This document shows, one piece after another, positions 1-11,239 of a stretch of 64,000 bases of DNA. Both the position numbers and the translations under genes were made by a program. The stretch spans positions 92,676,932-92,740,931 of the forward strand of contig NC_062232.1 in assembly GCF_902686445.1 (NCBI RefSeq). Direction: 5' to 3'. The notes beneath the pieces were generated by a model, which made no database searches, had not been told where the DNA came from, and worked only from the letters and a program-made list of their open reading frames with translations. This DNA comes from Sciurus carolinensis (taxonomy: Eukaryota > Chordata > Mammalia > Rodentia > Sciuridae). Positions within the stretch are counted from its first letter, which is position 1. Each line of letters begins with the position of its first letter.

Positions 1-49
1 GCAATCAGAAATGATGGACCCCAAGTGAAGACTTGTTAAAATACATGGA

Positions 50-580
50 ACTTGATTTCAGTTCATGATCCTTCCTGTTCCCTCTCCTTTTTCCCTCCTG
101 TCCTCCCTCCCCTTTCCCATTCTCCTTCCTCCACTAGACTTCCTTTTGGTCCATTAATTTATATTTGATTGGTTCTTTCTATCTATGCATAAAAGTGAAA
201 TTCCCTGTAGTATATTTATATATGCACATAACATTATGTTTTAAGAACTCACTCTATGGTTGGGGATATAGCTCAGTTGGTAGAGTGCTTGCCTAGCATG
301 CACAAGGCCCTGGGTTCAATCCCCAGCACCACAAAAAAAAAATCATTCTGCATTTCCTCCCCTTACCCATCCCTCCATTCTGCCTCTTGATTTCCTTCTT
401 ATACATTACTGATTTTCCCTTTATTTTATATTATCCTTTCCACTCCCTTTCCTTTATTTTATTCTACTTACCACATACGAGAGAAAACATTTGACCTTTG
501 AGTTTCTGAGTTTGGCTTATTTCACTTGGCGTGATGTTCTCCGTTGCCATCCATTTACCATCACCCCTTTTTATACCATC
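50..580 (-). mobile_element. L1 3'-end fragment (sciurid-type 3' UTR)
   Basis: Pyrimidine-rich tracts are followed by text resembling the reverse complement of an L1 3' UTR and ORF2 end (tail around 480-560). Related blocks recur at 22855, 36970 and 45333. An ID SINE splits it at 258-342. Subfamily not resolved. Confidence 0.6.
258..342 (+). mobile_element. ID SINE
   Basis: tRNA-like body with A box (tagctcagttgg) and B box (ggttcaatcccc), ending in an A run. About 75 bp plus tail, the usual ID size. Confidence 0.92.
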
Positions 581-590
581 ATGAGAGAAG

Positions 591-1041
591 TGTTGGGACT
601 TATGACATGTTAACTAACTCAGGCTGACTCCTTACTCCCTGGTGGGTGAGCAAGATCAAGGCCTCAAAGGCGGCTTGAAAGGTTAATGATGATGAATCAG
701 ACCACCTTCAGGGATTGGTTAACAACAGTTTCGTGAACATGATCAGCTCGTGCTTGCCATATAGTCCTATGGGACTCTCGCCTGTGTGACACCCCCCTGC
801 CTTGCTGACCTTTAAGCTGATTGGTTCCCGCCTAGCCTCCACCCTACATAAAAGCTGTGTGACTTCCTCAGTAAACGAGTTCCTGCTGTGACTGGTCTCC
901 CTGATGTGTCTGATTGTCCTCCGCCCGGAGGGCTGCGTGCGGGCGGTCAGTCGGCCCTACCTATCCTGGTCTGACCTTGTTGGGGAGTGTCCCTTTCCCT
1001 TGTCGCTGGTCGAGAAGAGCAAGGGGGCTTAAGACCCGACA
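591..1041 (+). mobile_element. Solo LTR, class II-like (family A, copy 1)
   Basis: A 451-bp element begins TGTTGGGA and ends CCCGACA. It is flanked by a perfect 6-bp duplication, gagaag, at 585-590 and 1042-1047. A TATA-like cataaaag lies near 848 and a degraded poly(A) signal (agtaaa) near 870. A second copy lies inverted at 26555-27003. Six-base duplications are usual for class II (ERVK) elements. No internal retroviral sequence is attached, so it is a solo LTR from recombination between two LTRs. Confidence 0.88.
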
Positions 1042-1099
1042 GAGAAGAGCCATTATGACCTAAACATCTCACAAAAGGCTATACTTCCCAACACATTGC

Positions 1100-1500
1100 A
1101 TTTGGGATTAAGTGTCAAACATGAATTTTGTAAATATTTCTTCCATTCATAGGTTACTTTTTACTCTGTTGATTATTTCTTTTACTACACAGAAGTTTTT
1201 GTTTTGTTTTGTTTTGTTTTGTTTTGTTTTAGTTTGATGCAGTCCTCTCTATTTTTGCTGACTATATTTTTGGTGTCATATCTAAGAAATCATTGCCAAA
1301 TATAATATGTTATGGTTTTTCTCCCTATGTTTTCTTCTAGGAATTTTGTAGTTTCATGGTTAGGTCTTTAATCCTCTTTGAATTAATTTTTGTTTATGAT
1401 ATAAAATAAGGGTCCAACCTTATTCTTTTGCATGTGAATATCCAGTTTTCCTTGTTCCTTTATTTTTCTGTCCCAGTTCAAATGAAATGGTCTACTTGCC
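1100..1500 (-). mobile_element. L1 ORF2 fragment
   Basis: The reverse complement resembles mammalian L1 ORF2 3' of the reverse-transcriptase core. It is the left-hand part of an old L1 that continues at 2585-3715 and 8198-8790. Confidence 0.75.
1195..1230 (+). repeat. (TTTTG)n microsatellite
   Basis: About seven TTTTG units inside the L1 fragment. Confidence 0.95.
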
Positions 1501-2046
1501 CTAATTCTCCTGATTCTGTGAGTCCCCAAATACCACTAATTCTAAAATTTGCATGTATTTTGCTAGGCTTCTAGTTTTTGCTTGTCATGTATTCCTTATA
1601 ATTGCTTTCATTTTATCGTTCACATTTATTCCTTCTCCGTGTATTCAAAGTTCTGTATTGTGTAATTTCCTCCAATTCTCAATAGGTAGTAGGTATCATG
1701 ATGACTTTAACAAACAATGTCATTTACATAAAGCATTCACAAATGGTTTTTGGATGACTAGGAAAAATGGATTTTGTGTATTATATATGCACTGGGAAAG
1801 AGCTATTAATCAGAAGCTACTACTAAAATGGAGAAAACAGTAGTTAAGTCTTTGAACTTAATTGTTAAAATATAGAGTACTTTTCTTGTTAATTACTGAC
1901 CCAGACATCAATCTATTATGTAAGCAAAGAACCAGGAAGCTACACCAGAGGTCAAGAAAGTTCTTGAATATCTTCTGCACAGACCAAATTATCTACTGTA
2001 ACAGTGGTCCACTTTATACTTTGAATATAGCTCTTGCTGCTCTGCT
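1501..2046. other. No gene recognised
   Basis: AT-rich sequence with two short open frames (1553-1843, 1862-2059) that lack recognisable domains or codon bias. It may be ancient repeat within the L1 or MLT1 block. Confidence 0.5.
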
Positions 2047-2056
2047 ACTCATTTTT

Positions 2057-2156
2057 TAACCTTATTTATTTTTTAATGTGGTGCTGAGGATTGAACCTGA
2101 CACCTCAAATGTGCTAGGCAAGCACTCTACCACTGAGCCACAATTCCAGTCCTCCC
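2057..2156 (-). mobile_element. ID-like SINE with long A/T-rich tail
   Basis: The reverse complement has the ID body. A target-site duplication actcattttt flanks it at 2047-2056 and 2157-2166. Confidence 0.88.
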
Positions 2157-2159
2157 ACT

Positions 2160-2578
2160 CATTTTTAAAAGAAGCATGTATAGAAGAGATCACATGGTGA
2201 GACTGGAAGATAGAGAGATTTAGGGGCCAGGTTCACTATTTATTATAACATTCCATTCTTTTTTTATGACTTTATTTTATTTATTTATTTTTTATGCAGT
2301 GCTAAGGATTGAACCTGGTGCCTCACACTTATTAGGCAAGTGATCTACCACTGAGCCACAACCTAAGCCCTGACAATCCATTCTTGTAGGCTCTAACCAG
2401 GATCCTGAGAGAATTACATTATCCCCTTCTGAGGACAGTGCTCCCAATCCCAATAGCATAATCATCTGGCACTAGGCCTCACCTCTTAAAGGTTTCATCA
2501 TCTCTTGGCATTGCCATACTGAGAACTATGTATTCAGCACTTGAATCTTTGGGGGACACACTCAAACCATATCCAAAC
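2160..2578 (-). mobile_element. MLT1-like MaLR LTR
   Basis: The reverse complement matches the layout of MLT1 LTRs, with the characteristic end running through gggggacacactcaaaccata near 2550-2570. A SINE interrupts it at 2262-2370. Confidence 0.6.
2262..2370 (-). mobile_element. ID-like SINE
   Basis: ID body on the minus strand. Flanks cattccattctt and caatccattctt form a 12-bp duplication with one mismatch. Confidence 0.85.
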
Positions 2579-3119
2579 CCACAGAAACCATATATGTGAG
2601 AGTTCATTTCTAGACTCTCTGCTCTGTTCCAGTGGTCTGTATATCTGTTTTTACATCAGTGCCATATTGTTTTTATTGCTGTAACTTTGCTACGTGTTTT
2701 GAAGTCAGGATGTATAAGGCCTCCAGGTTTGTTTTTTCATGATTTTTGGCTGTACAGTGTTCTCTGAGATTCCATATGAAGTTTACAATTTTTTTCTATT
2801 TCTGCAATAAATAAGTGCCACTGGAATTGCACTGGGTCTGAAGATCACTTTGGGTAACATGGACATTTTAACAATATTAACTATTCAAAAATACATGAAC
2901 ACAGGATGTCTTTTCATTCTTTTATTGTTTGTATGTCTCTAACTTCTTCCATTAATATTTTATAGTTTTTAGTGTACAAGTCCTTCAGTTTCTTAGTCTA
3001 TTCTAAGTTTTTTGGTTTTTTGGTATTGTTGTAAATGAAATTGTTTCCTATTTCCTTTTCAGATAGTTCATTAGTAACAAAAACAACTGATTTATGCACT
3101 TTGATTTTTGTGAAGTTTT

Positions 3120-3320
3120 TTGGGGGGTAGGTACCAGGAATTGAACTCAGGGGCACTTTAGCACTGAGTCACATCCCCAGTCCTATTTTTTGTATTTTAT
3201 TTAGAAACAGAGACTCACTGAGTTGCTTAGCACCTTACTGAGGGTGGCTTTGTACTCGAGCTCCTCCTGCCTCAGCCTCCTGAGCCACTGGGATTACAGG
3301 CAGGCACCACCATGCCTGGC
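3120..3320 (-). mobile_element. Composite B1-ID SINE
   Basis: Full two-part SINE with a perfect 19-bp target-site duplication at 3101-3119 and 3321-3339 (ttgatttttgtgaagtttt). Confidence 0.93.
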
Positions 3321-3347
3321 TTGATTTTTGTGAAGTTTTGAGAGTGT

Positions 3348-3540
3348 TTGTTTTTATGTGGTAATGGGGATTGAATTCAGGGATGTTCTGAGCTACATCC
3401 CCAACCCTTTTTATTTTTATTTTTATTTTTATTTTGAGACAGAGCCTTACTAAGTTGCCAGGTTGGTCTCAAACTTATCATCCTCCTTCCTCCGCCTCAG
3501 GAGTTGATAGGATTACAGGCATGTGTCACCATGCTCAGCA
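3348..3540 (-). mobile_element. Composite B1-ID SINE
   Basis: Second copy just right of the previous one, with a (TTTTA)n tail in its middle. Confidence 0.88.
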
Positions 3541-4003
3541 GTTTTTTACATAAAAGATCATATCATATGAGAACAGAGATAATTTTACTTCTTTTCCAAT
3601 TTGAATAACTTATTTCTCTTTCTTACCCAGTTGCTCTAGCCAGGACTTCCAGTATTATATTGAAAAAAAAAAGTGTCAAATTGGCATCTTTGTATTGTTC
3701 ATGATGTTAGAGAAAAAAAAAGACATTCAGGAGACATAAAGGAAGTCACCATCACCAGTCAGATTTACCACCTCCCTTCTCCAGGACCTCCAGCACCATG
3801 CCGGTTAAAGACCTTCAAGTAGTTCCACACTTTTGAACAAAGAGTAGAAGATGTGTATGTAACTCATCTGAAAGCAGCATTCCACCAAGATCCCAGTGAT
3901 AATAGAATGATACAAAGGTGAGAAGCAGCACACGCCCTGGAAAAATCAAGTTCATCATACCTAACCATGCCAATATGAGCAAGCTCATCAAGATAATTAG
4001 AAG

Positions 4004-5015
4004 ACTCCCTTGTCCGCCGCTGCCGCCTCCTTCTCCTGCGGCTCCTGGAGCTGCTTGTGTGCTTGTTCGGTGCAGATCTGGCACCTCTTGTGAAGCAGCA
4101 GCTGAGGAGACTCCGGAGCTCGCCAAGGCCGATGAAAAGCCCAAGGAAGGAGTCAAGACTGAGAACAAGGATCATATTAACTTGAAGGTGGCGGGGCAGG
4201 ATGGTTCTGTGGTGCAGTGTAAGATGAAGAGGCAGACACCACTTAGTAGACTAATGAAAGCCTGTTGTGAACGCCAGGCAGATCAGATTCCGATTTGATG
4301 GGCAGCCAATGAATGAAACAGACACACCTGCACAGCTGGAAATGGAGGATGAAGATACAATGGATGTGTTCCAGCAGCAGACAGGAGGTGTCTACTAAAA
4401 AGGGAACCTGCTACTTTACTTCAGAACTCTGTTCCTACAGACCAAGAATACATTCTTCAGTAGAAAACTGAAATTTGGTTCCACCACATCCTGACAACTA
4501 CAGTATAGTTTTCTCTATTCTTTCATTTTCCCCATTCCCCATTCCTTTATTGTACATAAAGTAACTGGTGTATGTGCACAAGCATATTGCATTTTTTTAA
4601 CTAAATGACCAATGATATGTTTTGATTGAGATCAAATGGAGATGGGATGGGGAAAAATACTGGTTCTGTGAAATTATCCCCTTTCTCCATTAGTGGCATG
4701 CCCATTCAGCTCTTATCTTTATATTCCAGTGAGTTATTTTGCTCTCACTGTTTTAACAAAAAACAAAAAACTACAATGAAAAACCTGAAAACATAAAAAT
4801 CCTTGCATACCTTGTTCAATTAGAGAATTTTAATGTTTTTCATTTATCATTGTAAAACCAAGGACAATTTTATAACTTTTTTGTACACAGCTGTTACATG
4901 TAGGGCAATCTGTCTTTAAGTAGTGGTAAATTACTCTTAAAAAAAAAAAAGATTCCTAGATAGTTTTCCCTTCAAGTCAAGCATCTTGTTGTTTAAATAA
5001 ACTTGTTTTTAAAAA
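4004..5015 (+). pseudogene. SUMO2: SUMO2 processed pseudogene nested in the LC3B pseudogene
   Basis: SUMO2 is a small ubiquitin-like protein modifier. This intronless copy has a GC-rich 5' UTR (about 4008-4124), a coding-like part 4125-4398 and a 3' UTR ending in an A run at 5011-5017. The initiator ATG is AAG at 4125-4127. The body reads [13 protein letters not shown] followed by [14 protein letters not shown] 14-base deletion after the CERQ codons (about 4277) shifts frame and gives TGA at 4296-4298. Past the shift, the QLEMEDEDT and QQQTGGVY codons are still readable. A perfect 14-bp target-site duplication, aagataattagaag, occurs at 3990-4003 and 5016-5029 and duplicates LC3B codons. This is standard L1-mediated retroposition. 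It cannot encode SUMO2. Confidence 0.95.
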
Positions 5016-5039
5016 AAGATAATTAGAAGGTGCTTATAG

Positions 5040-5174
<135 letters not shown>

Positions 5175-5226
5175 TAATGAAGTTGTCAGTGTAAGACTAG
5201 AACAATCATTCTGAATGCATCTGAAG

Positions 5227-5435
5227 GGTTTTTATTTTCTTTGGTACCAGGGATTGAACCCAGGGTCATTTAACTACTGAGCCACATCCCCAGCCTTTTT
5301 TCATATTTTATTTAGAGGCAGGGTCTCCCTGAATAGGGCCTCAATAAGTTGCTGACTCTGAATTTGAACTTGCGATCTTCCTGCCTCAGCCTTCCGAGCC
5401 ACTGGGAGTATACATGTGCACCACAGTGTCTGGCA
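5227..5435 (-). mobile_element. Composite B1-ID SINE in the LC3B 3' UTR
   Basis: Flanked by catctgaag at 5218-5226 and 5436-5444. Removing it rejoins LC3B 3' UTR-like sequence. Confidence 0.92.
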
Positions 5436-5724
5436 CATCTGAAGTTTTTACAGCCCTTACAATGGCAAAAAAGGGATGTCACCAACTGAAACTGATAATA
5501 AGTTCATGTAGTCACAGGTCATCATAACAGCTGTGTTCCACATAGGGGTTGTTTTTGTATTTCAAGCAGAAAAACAGCTCCAAATGAGCACATTTAACTT
5601 TGGAAAAGTATTGTTATTTGATCTAGGCATCTTGTCTTCAAATTCTAGAAGTTGAAAATAATACTTTACACCCTAAGTTGCCAATAAAATGGCCATCAAG
5701 TTGTTGGGATTTTGGTTGTTGTCG

Positions 5725-5735
5725 TTTTTTTTTTT

Positions 5736-5795
<60 letters not shown>

Positions 5796-5884
5796 TCCTT
5801 CCTTCCTTCTCTCTCTCTCCTTCCTTCCTTCCTTCAATCTCTCCACGCTCTCTCTTTCTTTCCTTCTCTCTCTTTCTTTCTGGC
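5725..5884 (+). repeat. (CTTT)n/(CCTT)n pyrimidine tract
   Basis: About 160 bp of CTTT, CCTT and CT units. It is the expanded A-rich tail of the adjoining minus-strand SINE, and is the source of several spurious Lys/Arg- or Ser/Phe-rich open frames. Confidence 0.95.
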
Positions 5885-6070
5885 ACTGGGGATTGAACCC
5901 AGGAGCGCTTAACCACTGAGCCATGTCCCCAGCCCTATTTTGTATTTGATTGGGACACAGGTTCTCACTGAGTTGCTTAGGGCCTTGCTAAGTTGCTGAC
6001 TTTGAACTTGTCAGCCTCCTGTCTCAGCCTCCTGAGCCGCTGGGATTACAGGCATGTGCCACTGGGCTTG
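5885..6070 (-). mobile_element. Composite B1-ID SINE
   Basis: ID half at 5885-5935 and B1-like half to about 6068, attached to the pyrimidine tract on its left. Confidence 0.9.
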
Positions 6071-6207
6071 GTTTATTTTTTTTATTTCGAGACAGGGTCT
6101 TGCTAGGTTGCTTATTAGGGCCTTGCTAAATTGCAGAGGCTGACCTCTAATTTTTCTCAGCTTCTCCAATCACTGGGATTATAGGCATGTGCCACCATGT
6201 CTGGCCA
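6071..6207 (-). mobile_element. Partial B1-like SINE
   Basis: Only the B1-like half is present, abutting the previous copy tail to head. Confidence 0.78.
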
Positions 6208-6497
6208 TCTAGTTGTTCTGATGCTTTTCCTCCAGAGGGGACTTGCAATCTGGGCAGCAATTCCAAGGTATTTAGATTTAAAGTCTCTTCTCTGGGTTCA
6301 AAGAAACTGCTGGTTTTTTGTAAAAGGAGTTCTACTCATCTAGATAAATCTCCATAAGTCTATCTTTAAGCTGAAATTTTTAAGCAGAAGCCTCCAAACA
6401 CCTTTTCTTTTGCATAAAATAGGGTCAAGGCAGGTATGTAGGAAAACACAACATTTCTCATTCCTAGCTGCAGCATGCCAAGAGTCTGTGCTCCAGG

Positions 6498-6593
6498 GCT
6501 GGGGAGATAGCTCAGTTGGCAAAGTGCTTGCCTTATAAGCACAGGGCCCTGGGTTCGATCCCCAGCACCAAAAAAAAAAAAAAAAAAAAAAAG
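6498..6593 (+). mobile_element. ID SINE, probably recent
   Basis: Intact A and B boxes and an A run of about 23. The perfect 16-bp target-site duplication gagtctgtgctccagg is at 6482-6497 and 6594-6609. Confidence 0.95.
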
Positions 6594-6965
6594 GAGTCTG
6601 TGCTCCAGGTAGAAACATCTCCCTTGGTTCCTTCTCTAGATAATTAGCACAGGAAAGCAACACTGCTCAGTAGAAAATAGGAACCTTGAACTATGTTTAA
6701 TTTTGGTCTAGTTTCTTAGAAGGCTGCAGAGAAAAGTGATGTTTATTCTGTTTTGGATTTTCTCTGGTCTGAGACTTTAAACTGGTAACTGTTTTAAGTG
6801 ACCAAGCAGTGTGCCTGTGATTCCTTAGGATGTGGTGGAAATGACAGAATGGAAGAGCCAAACATCACTGGCTTCAGATATGCTCTTTGCCTTTTGGCTT
6901 AAAACTTAAAGACACATTTTTTTATATTAAGTAACTAAAATATGTTATTAAAAGTTTCCCACTTT

Positions 6966-7556
6966 TTTTTTCTTTTGGTACCAGGGGATTGAACCCATAG
7001 GTGCTTAACTACTGAGCCACATCCCCAGCCCTTTTTTATTTTTAATATAATATAAAGCTGCTACCCTGCCCTTTATGCTGCAGTCATTTCCCCACCTCCC
7101 AATTTACAACCTAGCTTGTCAGTCTGTGAACATCCTAGCTAGCTATTGGTTCATTAGTCTGCCTGCAAGTATCCTTCTCCATTATTGGTCCCCTGTTAGT
7201 CTGTGGAATTCCACTGCTTAAGAATAGCTCCCCCGCCATTTTTCTCTCTCTCCTCCTTGCTTTTATGCTCTCTCCTCCTGGCTTTTCACTCTCTTTCTTG
7301 CATGCGCTCTCTCTCTCTCTTTTCCTCTCATTTTTTCTCTTACCCTGCAGGGAGACACTCTGCCTGTTTACTTAATAAACTCTCTTGCGTGAGTTCCTGC
7401 GTCCGGAGTGGTTTCTGGGTTCTTACAATTTTGAGATAGGGTCTCACTAAGTTGCTCAGGGCCTGGGTAATTTGCTAAGGCTGGCTTTGAACTTGCAATC
7501 CTCCTGCTTCAGCCTCCCGAGAGGCTGGGATTATAGGACTACACCACTGTGTCAGG
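6966..7556 (-). mobile_element. Composite B1-ID SINE split by an LTR
   Basis: ID half at 6966-7042 and B1 half at 7428-7556. The two halves join in register (tttttattttta / ttttgagataggg) when the LTR is removed. Confidence 0.88.
7043..7427 (+). mobile_element. Solo LTR inserted in a SINE
   Basis: About 385 bp, ending in GGTTCTTACA, with poly(A) signal AATAAA near 7374 followed by a short U5-like tail and a CT-rich region upstream. The left border is uncertain because no clean TG start or duplication is visible. Confidence 0.7.
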
Positions 7557-8197
7557 CAAAAGTTGCTCACATTCTTAAGAGTAGTTCAGACACCCACCAG
7601 GATTCTCCCACTTTACATGCATGTCAACTGTGAAGAAACCAGCAAAAGTAGACATATACTTTTGACAAACACTCACATCCAGCATTTGTATACTCCAGAT
7701 CCAACCTAGAATAAACCACCAGTGTTATTTGTTCCCTGCATGGGCTAATCACTGTCTTTTCTTGGGACTGTTACACCAATGCAGATTGTATTAGGTCACA
7801 GTAGCCCTTGTGTTTGTGTCCGTGGAGTAACTGTGAAAAGCCATGTACTATAATGGAGGGAAAGGTAACATGACCACTTCTGCCCCTTGGGCTCCTGTTT
7901 ATAGGGATCCCCCACCTACTTTCCCTGCTGTCTGTATCTGTGCACATGGCTAAATTTAATATGTATATTTTACATTATGTACGTTCTCTATCAGTCTGTC
8001 TTGTTTAGATTGCATACATCATTATAGTCAAGATTCTTGTAACTACTATGTGATCAATAAGATTCCTGTAATACTACATTTTAAAAAACAAATACCATGC
8101 TGAGAGGGTGATCTTTATTCATAGGATCTTTAAAACAAGTATGCTTTTAATGTACTAAGTGAGTAAATGCATAACTAACTAAAACAGTAAAAAAAAA

Positions 8198-8790
8198 AAC
8201 TTTCAACTTTTCTTTATTGAGTATGATATTAGCCGTGGGTTTGTCATAAATGACCTTTGTTATAGGTAATTTTATTCTCTTATTAGTTTAATTGTTTAAA
8301 ATTGAAAGGTTGTTGAAATTTTGTCAAATGCTTTTTTCTGCATCAATAGAGATGATTTGTGATTTTGTCCTTTGCTCTGTTGATGTGGTATATTACATTA
8401 GTTTATTTTTTTCATATTAAACTAACTTTGCATCCTAAAGATGAATCTCACTTGGTCATGATATATTAACTTTTTAAAATGCCTTTATTTTATGTATTTA
8501 TTTTTGTGCAGTGCTGAGGATTGAACCCATTACCTCACATATGCTAGGCAAGTGCTCTAACACTGAGCTACAGCCCCAACGATACATAATCTTTTTAATG
8601 TGCTTTGAATTTTGTGTGCTAGTATTTTGTTGAGGATTTTCACATCAATATTTGTCAGGGATATTGGTCTGTAGTTTTGTTTTCTGGTAACATTTTTGTC
8701 TGGCTTTGGTATCAGGATAATGCTGGCTTCACACAATGAATATGGAAATGTTCCCTACTCTAATTTTTTGGAAGAGTTACAACCAACATT
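8198..8790 (-). mobile_element. L1 ORF2 reverse-transcriptase fragment
   Basis: Continues the L1 that breaks at about 3715. An ID-like SINE splits it at 8476-8583. Confidence 0.75.
8476..8583 (-). mobile_element. ID-like SINE with A/T-rich tail
   Basis: Reads as a minus-strand ID body ending in cagccccaac. Confidence 0.85.
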
Positions 8791-8797
8791 TTTTCAG

Positions 8798-8903
8798 GTT
8801 TTTTGTTTGTTTTGTTTTGTTTTTTGAGGTGCTGGGGATTGAACCCAGGTTCTTGCACATGCTAGGCAAGCACACTGCCATTGAGCCACATTCCCAGTCC
8901 TCA
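8798..8903 (-). mobile_element. ID SINE
   Basis: Minus-strand ID body with a T/G-rich tail (ttttgtttgttttg) at its left. Confidence 0.85.
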
Positions 8904-9884
8904 CAACCCATGTTTTTGAAAATAAAGAAATAGATGATTATAAATAATAATCATATAAAAGTGTATTGCACATATGAATAACTACTTTGTGATGCTTTTA
9001 TTTAAGTTTTATAAATGTAGATAGATATGTGCTTATGTGTGTGGACATGTATGTGTGTTGGATAATAATGTGCAAATAATTTTATTTTTGTGAATTATGG
9101 TGAATTATTCCTTTAAGTGGAAGGTATAGCTAATCATAGCAATGTCATTTTCCTTGCTATACCTTATTTTAGGAATAGGTAAGTGATACAGCATGGACAC
9201 TGGAAAATGAAGAGAAGTTAACTGGAGAAGCTCTGTCTTTATGGTCATAAGGAAAAGCAGCATTCTTTTGCATTGTCTAGGCTTTAGATATTTTGATGAA
9301 TAGGTAATAATGAAGCTGGTGTACCCATCTTGTGACTATGTGGAAGGAAATCAGGCAAGCAGATTGGAAAATGAACCTGGAACCTAATGACATTGTTGGG
9401 TCTTTCAAGCAACCACTCCTGAAACTGCCCTACCTACTAAGTTTTCTGTTAGTTAAATTAAATAAATTATTTTCCTTATTGTTTAGTCACTTTAACTAGA
9501 TATCCTGTAATTCCTATTTCATTTTATGTTAAATTTATCAAGAATGGTCCTGGTATATCAAGGTTTTTATCTTGTCACCAGTTCACCATGACCTTCCCTT
9601 ATCACCAAAATTATTGTTACAACCACCGCAATCATCCCTGGTGACCAAGATATGAAGACCCTCATAGATGCTGATGGCTATTCAAAGGTTAATAAACTGA
9701 TTGAAGGGGGTATAAGGAATCAAATCTGAGCTATAAGGCTAATAACTAGTGGAGTCAGGATTATGAACTCAGGCAATCTGGTTCTAGTGTACATGCCCTT
9801 AACAACACTTCTAACAATTGACTAAGAAAAAAAATCACTAGGAAAGAAAAGCAAGGACATTTAATGAAATAAGTGTTTAAAGTC
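8904..9884. other. Unique DNA with a possible MIR trace
   Basis: No gene seen. Around 9735-9815 a stretch (agtggagtcaggattatgaactcaggcaatctggttc, shown in part) resembles the 3' side of a minus-strand MIR. Confidence 0.45.
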
Positions 9885-10046
9885 TGGAAAAGATTCATGC
9901 TTGTGTTCTCAGAGACTCAAGAGGTTGACTTAGGAGGATCACAAGTTTGAGGTCAGCCTGAGCAACTTAGTGAGACATACTCACAAAATTTAAAAAATGG
10001 GCTAGGCTCAGTGGTAGAGTGTCCCTGGGTTCAATCCCCAGTACTA
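9885..10046 (+). mobile_element. Composite B1-ID SINE
   Basis: B1-like left half (ggaggatcacaagtttgagg) joined to a short ID-like right half ending caatccccagtact. Confidence 0.85.
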
Positions 10047-10216
10047 TCAATGCCGTTTTGAAAGTCTTTTTCATTCTGTATTCTCAATGTTATTTCTCTT
10101 TCGCTGCTAAACAGGTGAAGTGGCATCTTCATCTATATGCTACACAAACTATTAATGAACAAGAACAAATGACTTTTGTCTTTGATTGCAGCATAGAAAT
10201 GATATGAGAAGGAGTG

Positions 10217-10795
10217 TGTAATGGCTAATCTGGATTGTCAATAAAATTGGATTAAGAGATATTTAAGATTAAGAGACTTTTGGGTGTTTCAATGAGGGTG
10301 TTTCCAGAAATGATTGGCATATGGGACAGCAAACTGAGGGAATAGGCCCGCCCCAAACGTGCCTAGCACAGTTCAATAGGCTGTAGAGTTGGATGAAACA
10401 AAAGACGAAAAAGGAGGTAGTCAATGCAGATGAAGCTTCATTCTTCTTGAGCTGGTCTTTGGATTGCTGCTGTTGTTGCCTGAGGACATGAGGCTCAAGT
10501 CTCCTTCACTCTTCCAAAGCAGACTGACCAGTGGTTCTCCAGGGAATTCCAGGCCTTAAATCTTGGACTAGGACTGTATCATTGACGCTTCTTCTGAGGC
10601 TTTAGCTTCTTCGACTGAGCAGCTACTAGTTTCGGGACTCTTCAGCCTGCAGATGACCATCGTAGAACTATCCAGCTTCTGAACCTGTAAGAAAGTCTAA
10701 TTAATCTCCTTTTTATCATCATACATATTCAGGATATGTGTGTGTATATCCTGTTGATTATGTTCCTCTGTTTCTCTAGAACCCTGACTAATACA
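10217..10795 (+). mobile_element. 5' LTR of the ERV-L (MLT2-like)
   Basis: Starts tgtaatggctaatctgg and ends ccctgactaataca, both typical of MLT2-type LTRs. The next bases (tttttgtaccaggaggg) look like a tRNA-Leu-type primer-binding site. The partner LTR is at 16087. Confidence 0.82.
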
Positions 10796-11049
10796 GATTT
10801 TTGTACCAGGAGGGATTCTAAAGAAATCGGGTTGTGTGGATGAATTTCCTTTAGTTGGTTGTGTGATTTCTGGAGTTGGATCTTTAAATTGATTAGGTCT
10901 AAAGTTACTTTAGTCTCTCCTGCTGGTAGAATGGAGAGCATGGATAATCCATGCTGTGAGCTGTTTTAAGAGAGACAACAAAGTAAACCTTTTGATGATA
11001 CTAATTTGCCACTTGTGAGAGGCAAAGGAGTTTAATGACTCTATGCATG

Positions 11050-11230
11050 ATTTTTTTCCGTACTGGGCATTTAACCACTGAGTCACATCCTCAACCCTTT
11101 ATTTATTTATTTATTTATTTAGAGACAGGGTCTCCCTGAGTTGCTTAAGTTGTTGAGGCTGGCTTTGAACTTGGGACCCTCCTGCCTCCTAAGCTGCTAG
11201 GATTATAGGTGTGTACCACCGTGCCCAGCT
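11050..11230 (-). mobile_element. Composite B1-ID SINE in the ERV-L
   Basis: Body with a (TTTA)n internal tract. Flanks share catgat. Confidence 0.88.
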
Positions 11231-11239
11231 ATTCATGAT

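Larger units (their letters stand above)
2585..3715 (-). mobile_element. L1 ORF2 fragment (continues at 8198)
   Basis: Reverse-transcriptase-side ORF2 sequence on the minus strand. Its right edge (gatgttagagaaaa, near 3705-3718) joins in register with ctttcaacttttctttattgag at 8200. The DNA between is therefore a later insertion. Two SINEs lie inside. Confidence 0.75.

Noticed and set aside
258..342. Functional tRNA gene
   Set aside because: The pol III boxes are part of an ID SINE with an A tail; no cloverleaf with an anticodon arm is kept, and many copies occur in the window.
3815..4175. Minus-strand frames of 103 and 117 codons
   Set aside because: They are antisense to the LC3B and SUMO2 pseudogenes and have no similarity of their own.
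5638..5924. Lys/Arg/Glu-rich or Ser/Phe/Leu-rich frames on both strands
   Set aside because: They are translations of the CTTT/CCTT pyrimidine tract of a SINE tail.
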